In this document: positions 56,341 through 64,000 of the stretch, one piece after another
How positions within the stretch are numbered: the stretch's first letter is position 1
Layout of the letters: each line of letters opens with the position of its first letter
From: Sorangium cellulosum
Lineage (GTDB): Bacteria > Myxococcota_A > Polyangia > Polyangiales > Polyangiaceae
Assembly: GCF_001589285.1 (NCBI RefSeq)
Contig: NZ_JEMA01000444.1
Coordinates: forward strand, 1-64,000
Reading direction: 5' to 3'
Length of the DNA: 64,000 nt
Made by a program: the position numbers and the translations under genes
The notes under the pieces: model-generated
The model's database searches: none
What the model saw: the letters and a program-made list of their open reading frames with translations, nothing else
Told to the model about the DNA's origin: nothing

Positions 56341-58395
56341 GTGGATGCATTGTCGTATCAGTCGCTCCTGACGGGCGCCGTCGCGCTCGTTGTCGCACGA
56401 ACCTTCTACGTGCGTGTCAAGAAGGCCCCTGAAGGCAACGAGACGATGGCGCGCATCGCGCGCTACGTCCGCGAGGGGGCGATGGCCTTCCTCGCGCGCG
56501 AGTACAAGGTGCTCGCCATCTACGCCGCCGTCGTCTTCGCGCTCCTGGCGGCGACGCTCGGGCTCCTCGCCGCGGGCGCCTTCGCCGCCGGCGCGTTCCT
56601 GTCGCTCGTCGCCGGCTTCTTCGGCATGAAGGCCGCGACCTACGCCAACGTTCGCACGGCCGAGGCGGCGCGCGCGCACGGCAAGGCCACCGCGCTCGTC
56701 ACCGCGCTCGACGGCGGCGCCGTCATGGGCCTCTGCGTCGCGGGGCTCGGCCTCATCGGCCTGGGCGGCATCTACGCCCTGTTCCGCAACGACGAGCACC
56801 TCGCGACGATCGTCCACTCGTTCGCCGTCGGGGCGAGCTCGATCGCGCTCTTCGCCCGCATCGGCGGCGGCATCTACACGAAGGCCGCCGACGTCGGCGC
56901 CGACATCGTCGGCAAGGTCGAGGCGAACATCCCCGAGGACGACCCCCGCAACCCGGGCGTCATCGCCGACAACGTCGGCGACAACGTCGGCGACATCGCC
57001 GGCATGGGCGCCGACATCTACGAGAGCTACGTGGCCGCTGTCGTCGCCGCGATCGCGCTCGGCCTCACGCTGCCGATCGCCAGGCTCCAGCCGCTCGCTC
57101 CGTCGATGGGCGAGCAGGAGCTCCGCGCGATGGCCGTGTCGCTGCCGCTGCTGCTCGCGACCATCGGCCTCGCGGTCTCGGTCGTCGGCATCTTCATCAC
57201 GCGCGCGCTCAAGAACCTGCCGCCGGCCCGGGTGCTGCGCCTCGCGCTCATCGTCCCGCCGTTCCTCGTCGTCCTCGCGGCGGCCGGCGTCCTCCCGGGG
57301 CTCGGCTTCAGCGGCGGCGCCGTCATCACCCTCGCTGCCGGCGCGGCGGGCGGCGCCATCGTCGGCCTCGTGACCGACTACTACACGTCGATGGGCCCCA
57401 TCCACAAGGTGGCCCAGAGCTCGCTCACCGGCCCCGGCACCAACGTCATCCGCGGCATCGCTGTCGGCCTCGAGAGCGTCGCGATCCCCCTCATGACCCT
57501 CTGCGCCGTGGGCTGGATCTCGAACCACTACCTCGGCCTCTACGGCATCGCGCTCGCCGCGGTCGGCATGCTCGCGGGCACCGCGATCGTCATGACCGTC
57601 GACGCGTACGGCCCGATCGCCGACAACGGCGGCGGCATCTCCGAGATGGCCGGCCTCGGCAAGGAGGTCCGCGACATCACCGACGAGCTCGACGCGGTCG
57701 GCAACACCACCGCGGCCGTCGGCAAGGGCTTCGCGATCGGCTCGGCGGTGCTCACCGTCGTGGCGCTGTTCGCGGCCTTCAACATGGAGGTCGACGCGGT
57801 CCGCCGCGCGAAGGGCCTCCCGGAGCTCGTGCTCTACCTGACCGACGCGAAGGTCCTCATGGGGCTCCTCTTCGGCGCGATGCTCCCCTGCCTCGTCGGC
57901 TCGCTCACGATGACCGCCGTCGGCCGCGCGGCCGGCGCGATCGTCGAGGAGATCCGCCGTCAGTTCCGCGAGATCCCCGGCCTGCTCGAGGGCAAGCCGG
58001 GCGTCGACCCGCAGCCGAAGGTCATCGTCGACATCGCCACGTCGGCCGCCATCCGCGAGATGATCGCGCCCGGCGCCATCGCGGTGCTCGCGCCGGTCGT
58101 CGTCGGCTTCGCGGCCGGCCCCGAGGTCCTCGCGGGCACGCTGGCCGGCGCGCTCGTCGTCGGCGCGGTGCTCTCGCTGATGATGGCGAACGGCGGCGGC
58201 GCCTGGGACAACGCCAAGAAGCACATCGAGAAGGGCGGCCTCGACGGCCACGCGAAGGGCTCCGACGCCCACAAGGCCGCCGTCGTCGGTGACACAGTCG
58301 GCGACCCCTTCAAGGACACGTCGGGCCCGGGCATCTCGATCCTCATCAAGGTGATGGGCGTCGTGTCGCTCCTCATCGCCCCGCTCATCGCCTGA
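56341..58395 (+). CDS. hppA: Membrane-bound ion-translocating pyrophosphatase (684 aa)
   Basis: The protein has 14-16 predicted membrane helices and the M-PPase signatures: DVGADIVGKVEANIPEDDPR, NPGVIADNVGDNVGDIAGMG and, near the C-terminus, VVGDTVGDPFKDTSGPGISI. The K+ determinant region reads GNTTAAVGKGFAIG; Ala (not Lys) at the diagnostic place marks the K+-dependent branch by published rules. It hydrolyses pyrophosphate and pumps H+ or Na+ across the inner membrane; the ion is not resolved here. The GTG start follows GAGAGGA. Single gene, no neighbours in the pathway. Confidence 0.95.
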   Translation: MDALSYQSLLTGAVALVVARTFYVRVKKAPEGNETMARIARYVREGAMAFLAREYKVLAIYAAVVFALLAATLGLLAAGAFAAGAFLSLVAGFFGMKAATYANVRTAEAARAHGKATALVTALDGGAVMGLCVAGLGLIGLGGIYALFRNDEHLATIVHSFAVGASSIALFARIGGGIYTKAADVGADIVGKVEANIPEDDPRNPGVIADNVGDNVGDIAGMGADIYESYVAAVVAAIALGLTLPIARLQPLAPSMGEQELRAMAVSLPLLLATIGLAVSVVGIFITRALKNLPPARVLRLALIVPPFLVVLAAAGVLPGLGFSGGAVITLAAGAAGGAIVGLVTDYYTSMGPIHKVAQSSLTGPGTNVIRGIAVGLESVAIPLMTLCAVGWISNHYLGLYGIALAAVGMLAGTAIVMTVDAYGPIADNGGGISEMAGLGKEVRDITDELDAVGNTTAAVGKGFAIGSAVLTVVALFAAFNMEVDAVRRAKGLPELVLYLTDAKVLMGLLFGAMLPCLVGSLTMTAVGRAAGAIVEEIRRQFREIPGLLEGKPGVDPQPKVIVDIATSAAIREMIAPGAIAVLAPVVVGFAAGPEVLAGTLAGALVVGAVLSLMMANGGGAWDNAKKHIEKGGLDGHAKGSDAHKAAVVGDTVGDPFKDTSGPGISILIKVMGVVSLLIAPLIA

Positions 58396-58517
58396 GCGAA
58401 CGCGTCGTCGCGGCGACCGAGGACGCGGCCCCCACGGGCCGCGTTCTCGTTTTGTGGGTCTCGCGCGCGACGACGGCGGGGCCGCGCCGCCCGCCGTTCG
58501 GTCTTCCCTGGCGCCGA

Positions 58518-59834
58518 TCAGTCGTTGGCGGCGTCCATGACGGCCTGCCACTCCGTCGAGAACGAGCCGTCCGTGCGCTTGATCTCCGACCCCGTGTCCC
58601 ACAGCACGGGGACGATGCCGCGGGACAGCGACGCCTCCACCACCGACCGCATCCACAGCGTCCGCGACGCCGGCTCACGGGGGTAGCTCTCGCCCGGCGT
58701 GACGGCGAACTCGCCGAGGATGACCGGGATGCTCCGCTCGGCGCTGAACGCGCCGAGCCTGTCGAACAGGCTCTTCAGCTCCGCCTTCTCGGGATCCGTG
58801 CCCCACGTCGTCTTGGGCGAGCCCCAGCTCTCCACCGTGTTGAGGCCGCAGAAGGTGTAGGGCGTGTAGTAGTGGATCGAGAGGAACAGGCTCTTCGTGC
58901 CGGCCGGATCGGTCGGCACCTTGAACTCGCTCACGCAGGTCCTGTCGATGTCCGTCACGAAGCCGGAGATGAGCAGGGCGCGGCTCGCGTTGTAGCCGCC
59001 CTGCGCGCGCACGGTGGTGACGAAGATCTGGTTCATCTCGTTGAGGGCGGCGTAGTCCGGCGTCCCCCCGTCGCGAACGCCGTTGACCCAGTAGTTCCCC
59101 TCCTCGTTCATCCCCTCGAGGATCAGCGTGTGACCGACGCCGCTGAAGGCCGTGGCGATCTGGGTCCAGTAGGACGCGTACCTGGCCTTGACGCCGTCGG
59201 TGGCCCTGTACTCGTCGGCGTTGCCCTCGTTGTAGATCCAGCCCCCGTCCCAGTGGATGTTCACGATCGAGTACATGCCGGCGGCCTCGATCCAGCCCAC
59301 CACCTCCTTGACCCGGGCCATCTTGGCAGCGTCGATCGTGCCGTTGGCCGCGTAGGTGTCCCAGGCGACGGGCACGCGCACCGTCTTGATGCCATGGCTG
59401 GCCATGCCGTTGATGAACGCCTGCGTGATCAGCGGCTGGCCCCAGCCCGTCTCCCACGCGGTGGTGTTCTCCAGCGTGTTGCCGATGTTGGTCCCGATGC
59501 CCATGTCGGCGACCATGGCCGCGGCGTCCGCCGGCGTCGCGGAGCCGCCGGTCCCGCCGGAGCCCCCGGTTCCGCCCGTGCCGCCCGTCGAGGCGTCCCC
59601 CGCGCCGGCGCCGCCCGTCGAGGCGTCCCCGGCGCCCGTACCGCCCGTCGCGGCGTCACCGGCGCCCGTACCGCCCGTCGCGGCGTCACCGGTGGTCGAG
59701 CCACCGCCGCTGCCTGCGGCGTTCCCGCTCGGGTTGCTCTCCGAGGAGCACCCCAGTGCGACGAGAACCAACAAGGGTGCCGTGAGGTTGAACCATGATG
59801 TGGCCGCCGAGCGGCAAGCCGGGAAAGAAAACAT
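58518..59834 (-). CDS. GH5-family endoglucanase-like lipoprotein (438 aa)
   Basis: A lipoprotein signal (APLLVLVALGC) is followed by a 70-residue Gly/Thr/Ala repeat linker and a GH5 barrel. The barrel starts MVADMGIGTNIGNTLENT and has IKTVRVPVAWDTYA, IVNIHWDGGW, acid/base E244 in LILEGMNEEGNYW, SIHYYTPYTF and nucleophile E375 in VILGEFAVTPGE. GNTLE and WxxGWGQP near the N-terminus are typical of cellulases. It probably cuts beta-1,4-glucan at the cell surface. I start at ATG 59832-59834 because it gives a normal signal length. Confidence 0.9.
   Translation of the reverse strand: MFSFPACRSAATSWFNLTAPLLVLVALGCSSESNPSGNAAGSGGGSTTGDAATGGTGAGDAATGGTGAGDASTGGAGAGDASTGGTGGTGGSGGTGGSATPADAAAMVADMGIGTNIGNTLENTTAWETGWGQPLITQAFINGMASHGIKTVRVPVAWDTYAANGTIDAAKMARVKEVVGWIEAAGMYSIVNIHWDGGWIYNEGNADEYRATDGVKARYASYWTQIATAFSGVGHTLILEGMNEEGNYWVNGVRDGGTPDYAALNEMNQIFVTTVRAQGGYNASRALLISGFVTDIDRTCVSEFKVPTDPAGTKSLFLSIHYYTPYTFCGLNTVESWGSPKTTWGTDPEKAELKSLFDRLGAFSAERSIPVILGEFAVTPGESYPREPASRTLWMRSVVEASLSRGIVPVLWDTGSEIKRTDGSFSTEWQAVMDAAND
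59581..59700 (-). repeat. Four 30-bp repeats encoding the GH5 linker
   Basis: Units at 59581, 59611, 59641 and 59671 each contain CCGCCCGTCG and encode the ten-residue motif GDA(A/S)TGG(T/A)GA in the leftward frame. They extend a flexible spacer between lipid anchor and catalytic domain. Confidence 0.75.
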
Positions 59835-60010
59835 GAATGCGACGGTATCCCAGCCCGCCGGGAGCTCCAAGCGCGATCGATCTCCGCCGGGAGCGGTCCA
59901 GGCCGCTTCGCTTCGAGCCTGGCGCGGTGGGGCGAACTCCGCAGCGCGCTGGGATTCAGCCTTGACAGTCCACGCAGCCCGAGGCGATCACAGCAAAGAG
60001 GAGATAGATC

Positions 60011-60895
60011 ATGTCGCACAAAGAGGCCGTGTCCATCGTTGGTCTGGGTCAGATGGGCGCCGCGCTGGCGCGCGCCTACATCAACGCCGGTCATCGGGTG
60101 ACCGTGTGGAACCGGACCCACAGCAAGGCAGCGCCGTTTCAGGGCCAGGCGAAGGTGGCGGCGACGCCCGAGCAGGCATGCAGCGAGAGCAATCTGACGA
60201 TCGTCTCGCTGCTCGACTACGCAGCGAGCGACCAGGTATTCCGCACGCCCGCCGTGGCCGAGGCCGCGAAGGGCCGGACGCTTGTGCAACTGACGAGCGG
60301 CACGCCCAACGATGCTCGCAGCGGGGCGGCGTGGGCCGCGGACGTCGGGATCAACTACCTGGACGGGTGCATCCTGGCTTACCCCAGTTACATCGGTGGT
60401 GAGCATACGCCTGTGTTCTACTCGGGTCCCAGGGAGCTCTACGACCGCCACGAGGCGACGCTGCGCGTCGTCGGCGGGGCCACCTCCCACGTCGGCGAGC
60501 CGATCGGGGCCGCGGCGACGCTCGACTGCGCTCTCCTGGAGAGCTTCTACGGCGCCACGCTGTCGTTCCTGCACGGGGCGGCGATCTGCGCGTCGGAGAA
60601 GTTTCCCCTCGACGCGTACTTCGCCAGGTTTCAGGCCATCATGCCGCTCATCTCGGTCACCGCCGACATGTGCAAGAACATGCTGTCCACCGGCGACTTC
60701 AAGGGGACCGATTGCACGCTGGACATTCACGCCGGCGCCCTGGCGCACATCGTTCGTCTCAGCCAGGAGAACAACGTCGACAGGCGCATCCCGGAGCTCA
60801 TCCAGTCCTATTTCAAGCGGGCATTGCAGCTCGGCCACGGCGCCGATGAGATGGCCGCCGTGTTCAACGCCATCCAGGATCAGACCCGCGGCTGA
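60011..60895 (+). CDS. NAD(P)-dependent imine-reductase/beta-hydroxyacid dehydrogenase-like protein (294 aa)
   Basis: The Rossmann start is SIVGLGQMGAALARAYINAG (GxGxxG) with HRVTVWNRTHSKA, where Arg suggests NADP binding. VQLTSGTPNDARSGAAWAAD matches the substrate loop of the imine reductase group (LTSGTPxxAR), and the C-terminal domain is helical with NNVDRRIPELIQSYFKRAL. Length fits. IREDs reduce cyclic imines and often sit in secondary metabolism. A ribosome-binding site (AAGAGGAG) precedes the ATG. Confidence 0.88.
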   Translation: MSHKEAVSIVGLGQMGAALARAYINAGHRVTVWNRTHSKAAPFQGQAKVAATPEQACSESNLTIVSLLDYAASDQVFRTPAVAEAAKGRTLVQLTSGTPNDARSGAAWAADVGINYLDGCILAYPSYIGGEHTPVFYSGPRELYDRHEATLRVVGGATSHVGEPIGAAATLDCALLESFYGATLSFLHGAAICASEKFPLDAYFARFQAIMPLISVTADMCKNMLSTGDFKGTDCTLDIHAGALAHIVRLSQENNVDRRIPELIQSYFKRALQLGHGADEMAAVFNAIQDQTRG

Positions 60896-60936
60896 CGAGC
60901 GGTGGAGGGTCCGACCCTTGCGCCGAGGCCCGCTCC

Positions 60937-61041
60937 CGTACCCTGAAGTTCCGGCCCGAGCACCCGCGCCGTCCGTTTGGCGCCGTCGAGCAGGCACGCC
61001 ACTGGCTCGAGCGTTTCGTCGCCTGGTACAACGACAAGGGC
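60937..61041 (+). pseudogene. C-terminal fragment of an IS3-family transposase
   Basis: The frame reads RTLKFRPEHPRRPFGAVEQA and RHWLERFVAWYNDKG, matching the end of IS3-type OrfB (TLKYRPEYPxxPFxxxExARxWVxxFVxWYNxxH). It breaks off after the WYN motif and lacks the DDE core. Relic of an old insertion next to the imine-reductase gene. Confidence 0.65.
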
Positions 61042-61076
61042 AGCGGAGGCCGGGCCGCGTGGGGTAGACTGCGTCC

Positions 61077-61601
61077 GTGGACCGACCCGGCAAGCGCCCC
61101 ACGGATGATTTGCTGACACCGACGCTGCAGGACGCCGGCGAGGCTCAGGCAGCGCCAGGGAAGCGGCCGTTCCGGCTCCAGTCCCAGCTCTGGATCGGGG
61201 CGCTCGGCGGCGTGGTGCCCATGTTCCTCCTCGGCATGATCAACGCCGGGCGCCTGCGGCTGCCGGCCGAGCAGCGGCGGCGAATGCTGCTCCTCGGCCT
61301 CGCGGCCCTGGCCGCCATCCTGGCCATCTGGATCTGGGCGCAGTTCTCCGCGTACGGCCAGGCGTCGGCCGACGCGCCGGGCTTCTTCCGCGGGATCCGG
61401 CTCGCCAACCAGATCCTCGGCGGGCTGCTCTACCTCGCCTACAGGCGCCTTCAGCAGGTCGCCGACAGGCGCTTCCAGTTCGCCGGCGGAGCGCACGCCT
61501 CCCTCTGGATCCCCGGCATCGCCGTCGTGCTCGCCGGCTGGGCGCTGCAGTTCGTCGTGTTCACGGGGATCGCCGTGCTCGCCCCCGGAGCGGGGCCGTG
61601 A
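61077..61601 (+). CDS. Hypothetical membrane protein (174 aa), first gene of a TPR/AAA+ operon
   Basis: After a 30-residue polar N-terminus come four hydrophobic segments: LWIGALGGVVPMFLLGMINA, RMLLLGLAALAAILAIWIWA, a weaker one around LANQILGGLLYLAY, and SLWIPGIAVVLAGWALQFVV. No family recognised. The stop overlaps the GTG start of the TPR gene by four bases, and that gene in turn overlaps the AAA+ gene, so the three form a translationally coupled operon. Likely an inner-membrane anchor or channel for the ATPase system (inference). Confidence 0.75.
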   Translation: MDRPGKRPTDDLLTPTLQDAGEAQAAPGKRPFRLQSQLWIGALGGVVPMFLLGMINAGRLRLPAEQRRRMLLLGLAALAAILAIWIWAQFSAYGQASADAPGFFRGIRLANQILGGLLYLAYRRLQQVADRRFQFAGGAHASLWIPGIAVVLAGWALQFVVFTGIAVLAPGAGP

Positions 61602-62464
61602 GCGACGCCGAGCAGGCCGTCGCGCTGGCGCGCCACTACCTCCACGTCGACCAGCCGCGGCGCGCGCTCGAGACGCTCGAGCGGGTCGCGGATCCCGATC
61701 TCGAGGACCCCGAGCTCTGGACGCTGCGCGCCGCCGCGCTCCACGCGCTCGACAAGCCCGCCGAGGCCGCGCGCGCCGCGCGCGAGGGCCTCGCGCGCGC
61801 GCCGGAGTCGCCCCGCCTGCTCTACCTGCTCTGCGACTGCGAGGCGCAGCGCGGCGACGCCGCGGCGGCGGAGCGGGCCATCCTGAGCTGCCTGCGCGTC
61901 GCGCCGGAGAGCGCCCCCGCGCTCTGCCGCTATGCCTTGCTCGTCGCCAAGGAGGGCCAGGTGGACAAGGCGGCGCGGCTCGTCGAGGAGGCGGCGCGCA
62001 TCGATCCCGAGGCGGGCGGCGTCGCGCGCACCCGGATGATCGTGGCTTACCTGCAGGGCAAGGACGAGGAGCTCGCCCGGCATGGCAAGGCGCGCCTCGC
62101 CGCCGATCCCGACGACGCGCTCACTTACCACCTGCTCGGCCAGGCCATGCTCGAGGGCGGCCGGGTCGAGGAGGCCGGCCGCCACCTCCTGACCGCGGCG
62201 CGCATCGACCCGGGCGACAACGACCTCGCCGACGCCGCGCGCGAGGCCCGCTTCGCCTCGCATCGGCTGATGAGGCCCCTCTGGCCGATGCAGCGCTTCG
62301 GGGCCATCCCGGTGTGGATCGCGGCGATCGTTGTCTTCTACGGTCTACGGGCGACGGGGAACCGGGCCGCCGCGGGCCTCTTCGGCTTCGCCTACCTCGC
62401 ATACTGCCTCTACAGCTGGATCATGCCGCCGCTCCTGCGGCGCTGGATGGGTCTATCGCGATGA
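61598..62464 (+). CDS. TPR protein with C-terminal membrane helices (288 aa)
   Basis: Residues 1-215 are tetratricopeptide repeats (ALARHYLHVDQPRRALETLE, LWTLRAAALHALDKPAEAAR, LTYHLLGQAMLEGGRVEEAG). Two hydrophobic helices follow (IPVWIAAIVVFYGLRATG and AAGLFGFAYLAYCLYSWIM). The GTG start overlaps the upstream membrane-protein gene and the stop overlaps the AAA+ gene (ATGA). The TPR part probably recruits substrate or the ATPase to the membrane. Confidence 0.85.
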   Translation: MSDAEQAVALARHYLHVDQPRRALETLERVADPDLEDPELWTLRAAALHALDKPAEAARAAREGLARAPESPRLLYLLCDCEAQRGDAAAAERAILSCLRVAPESAPALCRYALLVAKEGQVDKAARLVEEAARIDPEAGGVARTRMIVAYLQGKDEELARHGKARLAADPDDALTYHLLGQAMLEGGRVEEAGRHLLTAARIDPGDNDLADAAREARFASHRLMRPLWPMQRFGAIPVWIAAIVVFYGLRATGNRAAAGLFGFAYLAYCLYSWIMPPLLRRWMGLSR

Positions 62465-63738
62465 GCTCGGACCGGATCACCGCGCTGGAAAAGGCGCTCG
62501 AGGTCGCTCCCGACAACCACCCGCTCCGGCTCCTGCTCGCCGAGATGCTCCAGGGCGCGGGCCGCCCCGCGGACGCGGCGCGGCAGTACGAGGCGCTGCT
62601 CGACGCGGGCGAGCTGCCGCGCGAGGCGCTGCTCGACGCCGCGAGGCTCTCGATCGAGGCCGGCAGCCTGCAGGCCGCGGCGCGATGCCTCGACGCCGCG
62701 CGCAAGGCCGGGCTCGTGGAGGGGATCGCCGAGACGCAGGCGCGGCTCGACGCGAAGCTCGACCAGAAGGGCGTGCTCCGGCTCGTGCATTCGTCGAGCG
62801 GCCGCGCCGCCGCCGCGGCGGGCGCCGAGGGGCGCCAGCAGGACCGACGCAAGCTCGGCGAGGAGGCGCGGGCCACCTTCGCGGAGATCGGCGGCCTGGA
62901 GGAGGTGAAGAAGGCGGTGCACCGCGCCATCATCCTCCCGCTGCAGCGCCCCGAGCTCTACGCGAAATACGGGCGCAAGTCGGGAGGGGGCATCCTCCTT
63001 TATGGCCCGCCCGGCTGCGGCAAGACGCTGCTGGCGCGCGCGACGGCGGGCGAGTGCAATCTGCCCTTCTTCAACGTGCGCATCGAGGACATCCTCGACC
63101 CCTACGTCGGCGTGAGCGAGCGCAACCTCCACGACGCCTTCGAGGAGGCGCGCGCCCACGCGCCCGGCGTGCTGTTCCTCGACGAGCTCGACGCGCTCGC
63201 CTTCGCCCGCCGCAAGCACCACGGCGGCGCGGGGCGCCCCCTTGTGGATCAGCTCCTCCAGGAGCTCGACTCCATCGGCTCGGAGAACAAGGGCCTGCTC
63301 GTGCTCGGCGCCACCAACGCGCCCTGGGACGTCGACGACGCGCTCAAGCGGCCCGGGCGCTTCGATCGCCTTGTGTTCGTCCCGCCCCCCGACGAGGAGG
63401 CGCGCCGCAGCGTCCTGGAGATCGCCCTCGCGGGCCGGCCTGCGGAGCGGCTCGATCTGAAGAAGCTCGCGCGGCTGACGCCGCTCTTCAGCGGGGCCGA
63501 CCTGCGCGCGCTGGTGGAGCAGGCGTTCGACCGGGTGATCGAGGAGGCGCTCGACACCGGCACGGAGCCGCCGCTCACGATGAAGCACGTGGAGGCGGCG
63601 CTCGAGGCGCAGCGCCCCACCACGCTGGAGTGGCTGGCGCGCGCCCGGAATTACGTGGAGTTCGCCAACCAGAGCGAGCAGTACAAGGACGTGGCCCTGT
63701 TCCTGAAGTCCCGCGAGGCCAGGGCCTGGAAGGACTGA
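62461..63738 (+). CDS. TPR-AAA+ ATPase (425 aa)
   Basis: The N-terminal 110 residues are TPR-like (ITALEKALEVAPDNHPLRLL, RPADAARQYEALLDAGE). An AAA domain of the classical p97/FtsH/Vps4-like group follows: LYGPPGCGKTLLARATAGE (182-189 Walker A), VLFLDELDALAFARRK (D241, E242 Walker B), LVLGATNAPWDVDDALKRPG and GRFDRLVF with the Arg finger. The C-terminal lid contains FSGADLRALVEQA. No protease domain is present, so it should remodel or unfold proteins. Coupled by overlap to the preceding membrane-TPR gene. Confidence 0.92.
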   Translation: MSSDRITALEKALEVAPDNHPLRLLLAEMLQGAGRPADAARQYEALLDAGELPREALLDAARLSIEAGSLQAAARCLDAARKAGLVEGIAETQARLDAKLDQKGVLRLVHSSSGRAAAAAGAEGRQQDRRKLGEEARATFAEIGGLEEVKKAVHRAIILPLQRPELYAKYGRKSGGGILLYGPPGCGKTLLARATAGECNLPFFNVRIEDILDPYVGVSERNLHDAFEEARAHAPGVLFLDELDALAFARRKHHGGAGRPLVDQLLQELDSIGSENKGLLVLGATNAPWDVDDALKRPGRFDRLVFVPPPDEEARRSVLEIALAGRPAERLDLKKLARLTPLFSGADLRALVEQAFDRVIEEALDTGTEPPLTMKHVEAALEAQRPTTLEWLARARNYVEFANQSEQYKDVALFLKSREARAWKD

Positions 63739-63799
63739 TCGCCCGCGCCGCCCGCCGGCGCCATGGCCTTGGCGGCCGAGCGTCCCGCAGGCTGTCTCC

Positions 63800-64000
63800 T
63801 CACCAGGGGATCGGGCCTGCGTCGTCCGAGAAGGTGCCAGTCGGTCCGTCGGGACCGAGCAGCGCGAGCCGCACCGGCTCGCGCGCGCCTTCGGCGACGG
63901 TGCGCGTTCCGCTATGGTTGTTGAGGTCGGTGGCGACGTAGCCGGGGCACACAGCGTTGACCTTGATGGCGGTGCCGGCGAGCTCGTGCGCGAACGCGAT
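63800..64000 (-). CDS. Short-chain dehydrogenase/reductase, C-terminal part (cut by window edge)
   Basis: The last 66 residues read AGTAIKVNAVCPGYVATDLN with NHSGTRTVAEGAR, LALLGPDGPTGTFSDDAG and a PIPW end before TGA. KVNxVCPGYVxTDLNN is the motif after the catalytic YxxxK helix of classical SDR enzymes. The Rossmann and catalytic parts lie outside the window. Convergent with the AAA+ gene. Confidence 0.85.
   Translation of the reverse strand: MAFAHELAGTAIKVNAVCPGYVATDLNNHSGTRTVAEGAREPVRLALLGPDGPTGTFSDDAGPIPW

Overview
The window looks like a chromosome segment of a cellulolytic myxobacterium of the Polyangiales (Sorangium-like). This rests on very high GC with strongly G/C-biased third positions, Ser/Thr kinases fused to AAA/STAND ATPases, histidine kinases and WD40 propellers, secreted glycoside hydrolases of the GH16, GH30 and GH5 types with Gly/Ser/Thr linkers behind lipoprotein signals, a cytochrome P450, and many broken genes between intact ones. 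No rRNA, tRNA or CRISPR array was recognised. All family names come from reading translated sequence without database searches.

Layout. 1-3.6 kb: the 5' part of a leftward gene with no usual start codon, a mini-lipoprotein, a TetR-SRPBCC operon whose start codon lies in a palindrome, and gene scraps. 4-10.2 kb: GH16 lipoprotein, YcaQ/AlkX-type glycosylase, VOC and HAD proteins, an integrase scrap, a truncated copper monooxygenase and an Rpn-like protein. 10.5-20.4 kb: beta-propeller lipoprotein, an RsbR-like receiver-STAS protein followed by a 2007-residue kinase/ATPase/histidine kinase/receiver protein, then a divergent LysR-cupin pair. 20.8-25.35 kb: a 4550-bp IS1-family element with passenger genes. 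25.5-33.3 kb: metallo-beta-lactamase/AraC pair and a LysR-controlled, Tat-exported molybdenum hydroxylase operon in paoABCD order. 33.4-45.7 kb: P450, RidA, a secreted zinc-hydrolase-like protein, NmrA/TetR pair, cupin, AraC-VOC operon, GNAT, VapBC, and several pseudogenes. 46-60 kb: GH30, a 1914-residue double-kinase/nSTAND/14-blade WD40 protein, an aminotransferase, a K+-dependent-type membrane pyrophosphatase and GH5. 60-64 kb: an imine-reductase-like protein, a membrane/TPR/AAA+ operon with overlapping genes, and the end of an SDR gene.

The most unusual part is 20802-25351. Its ends are inverted repeats starting GGTAATGG, flanked by an 8-bp target duplication (AGACGTCT). Removing the element rebuilds an in-phase 22-bp tandem repeat, which fixes both ends. 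Inside are an IS1-type transposase broken by a TGA, a lower-GC three-gene leftward operon (133-residue protein, coiled-coil protein with a DUF1778/TacA-like tail, TacT-like GNAT acetyltransferase), and an upstream leftward operon (HTH protein, ECF-like sigma factor, unknown protein) of which two genes are broken. I read this as a transporter IS carrying a possible toxin-antitoxin system of atypical design plus a decaying regulatory cassette.

Several cassettes are regulator-target pairs (TetR-SRPBCC, LysR-cupin, AraC-MBL, LysR-pao-like, TetR-NmrA, AraC-VOC). Many of the intervals hold 3' or 5' gene fragments, showing repeated insertion and deletion.
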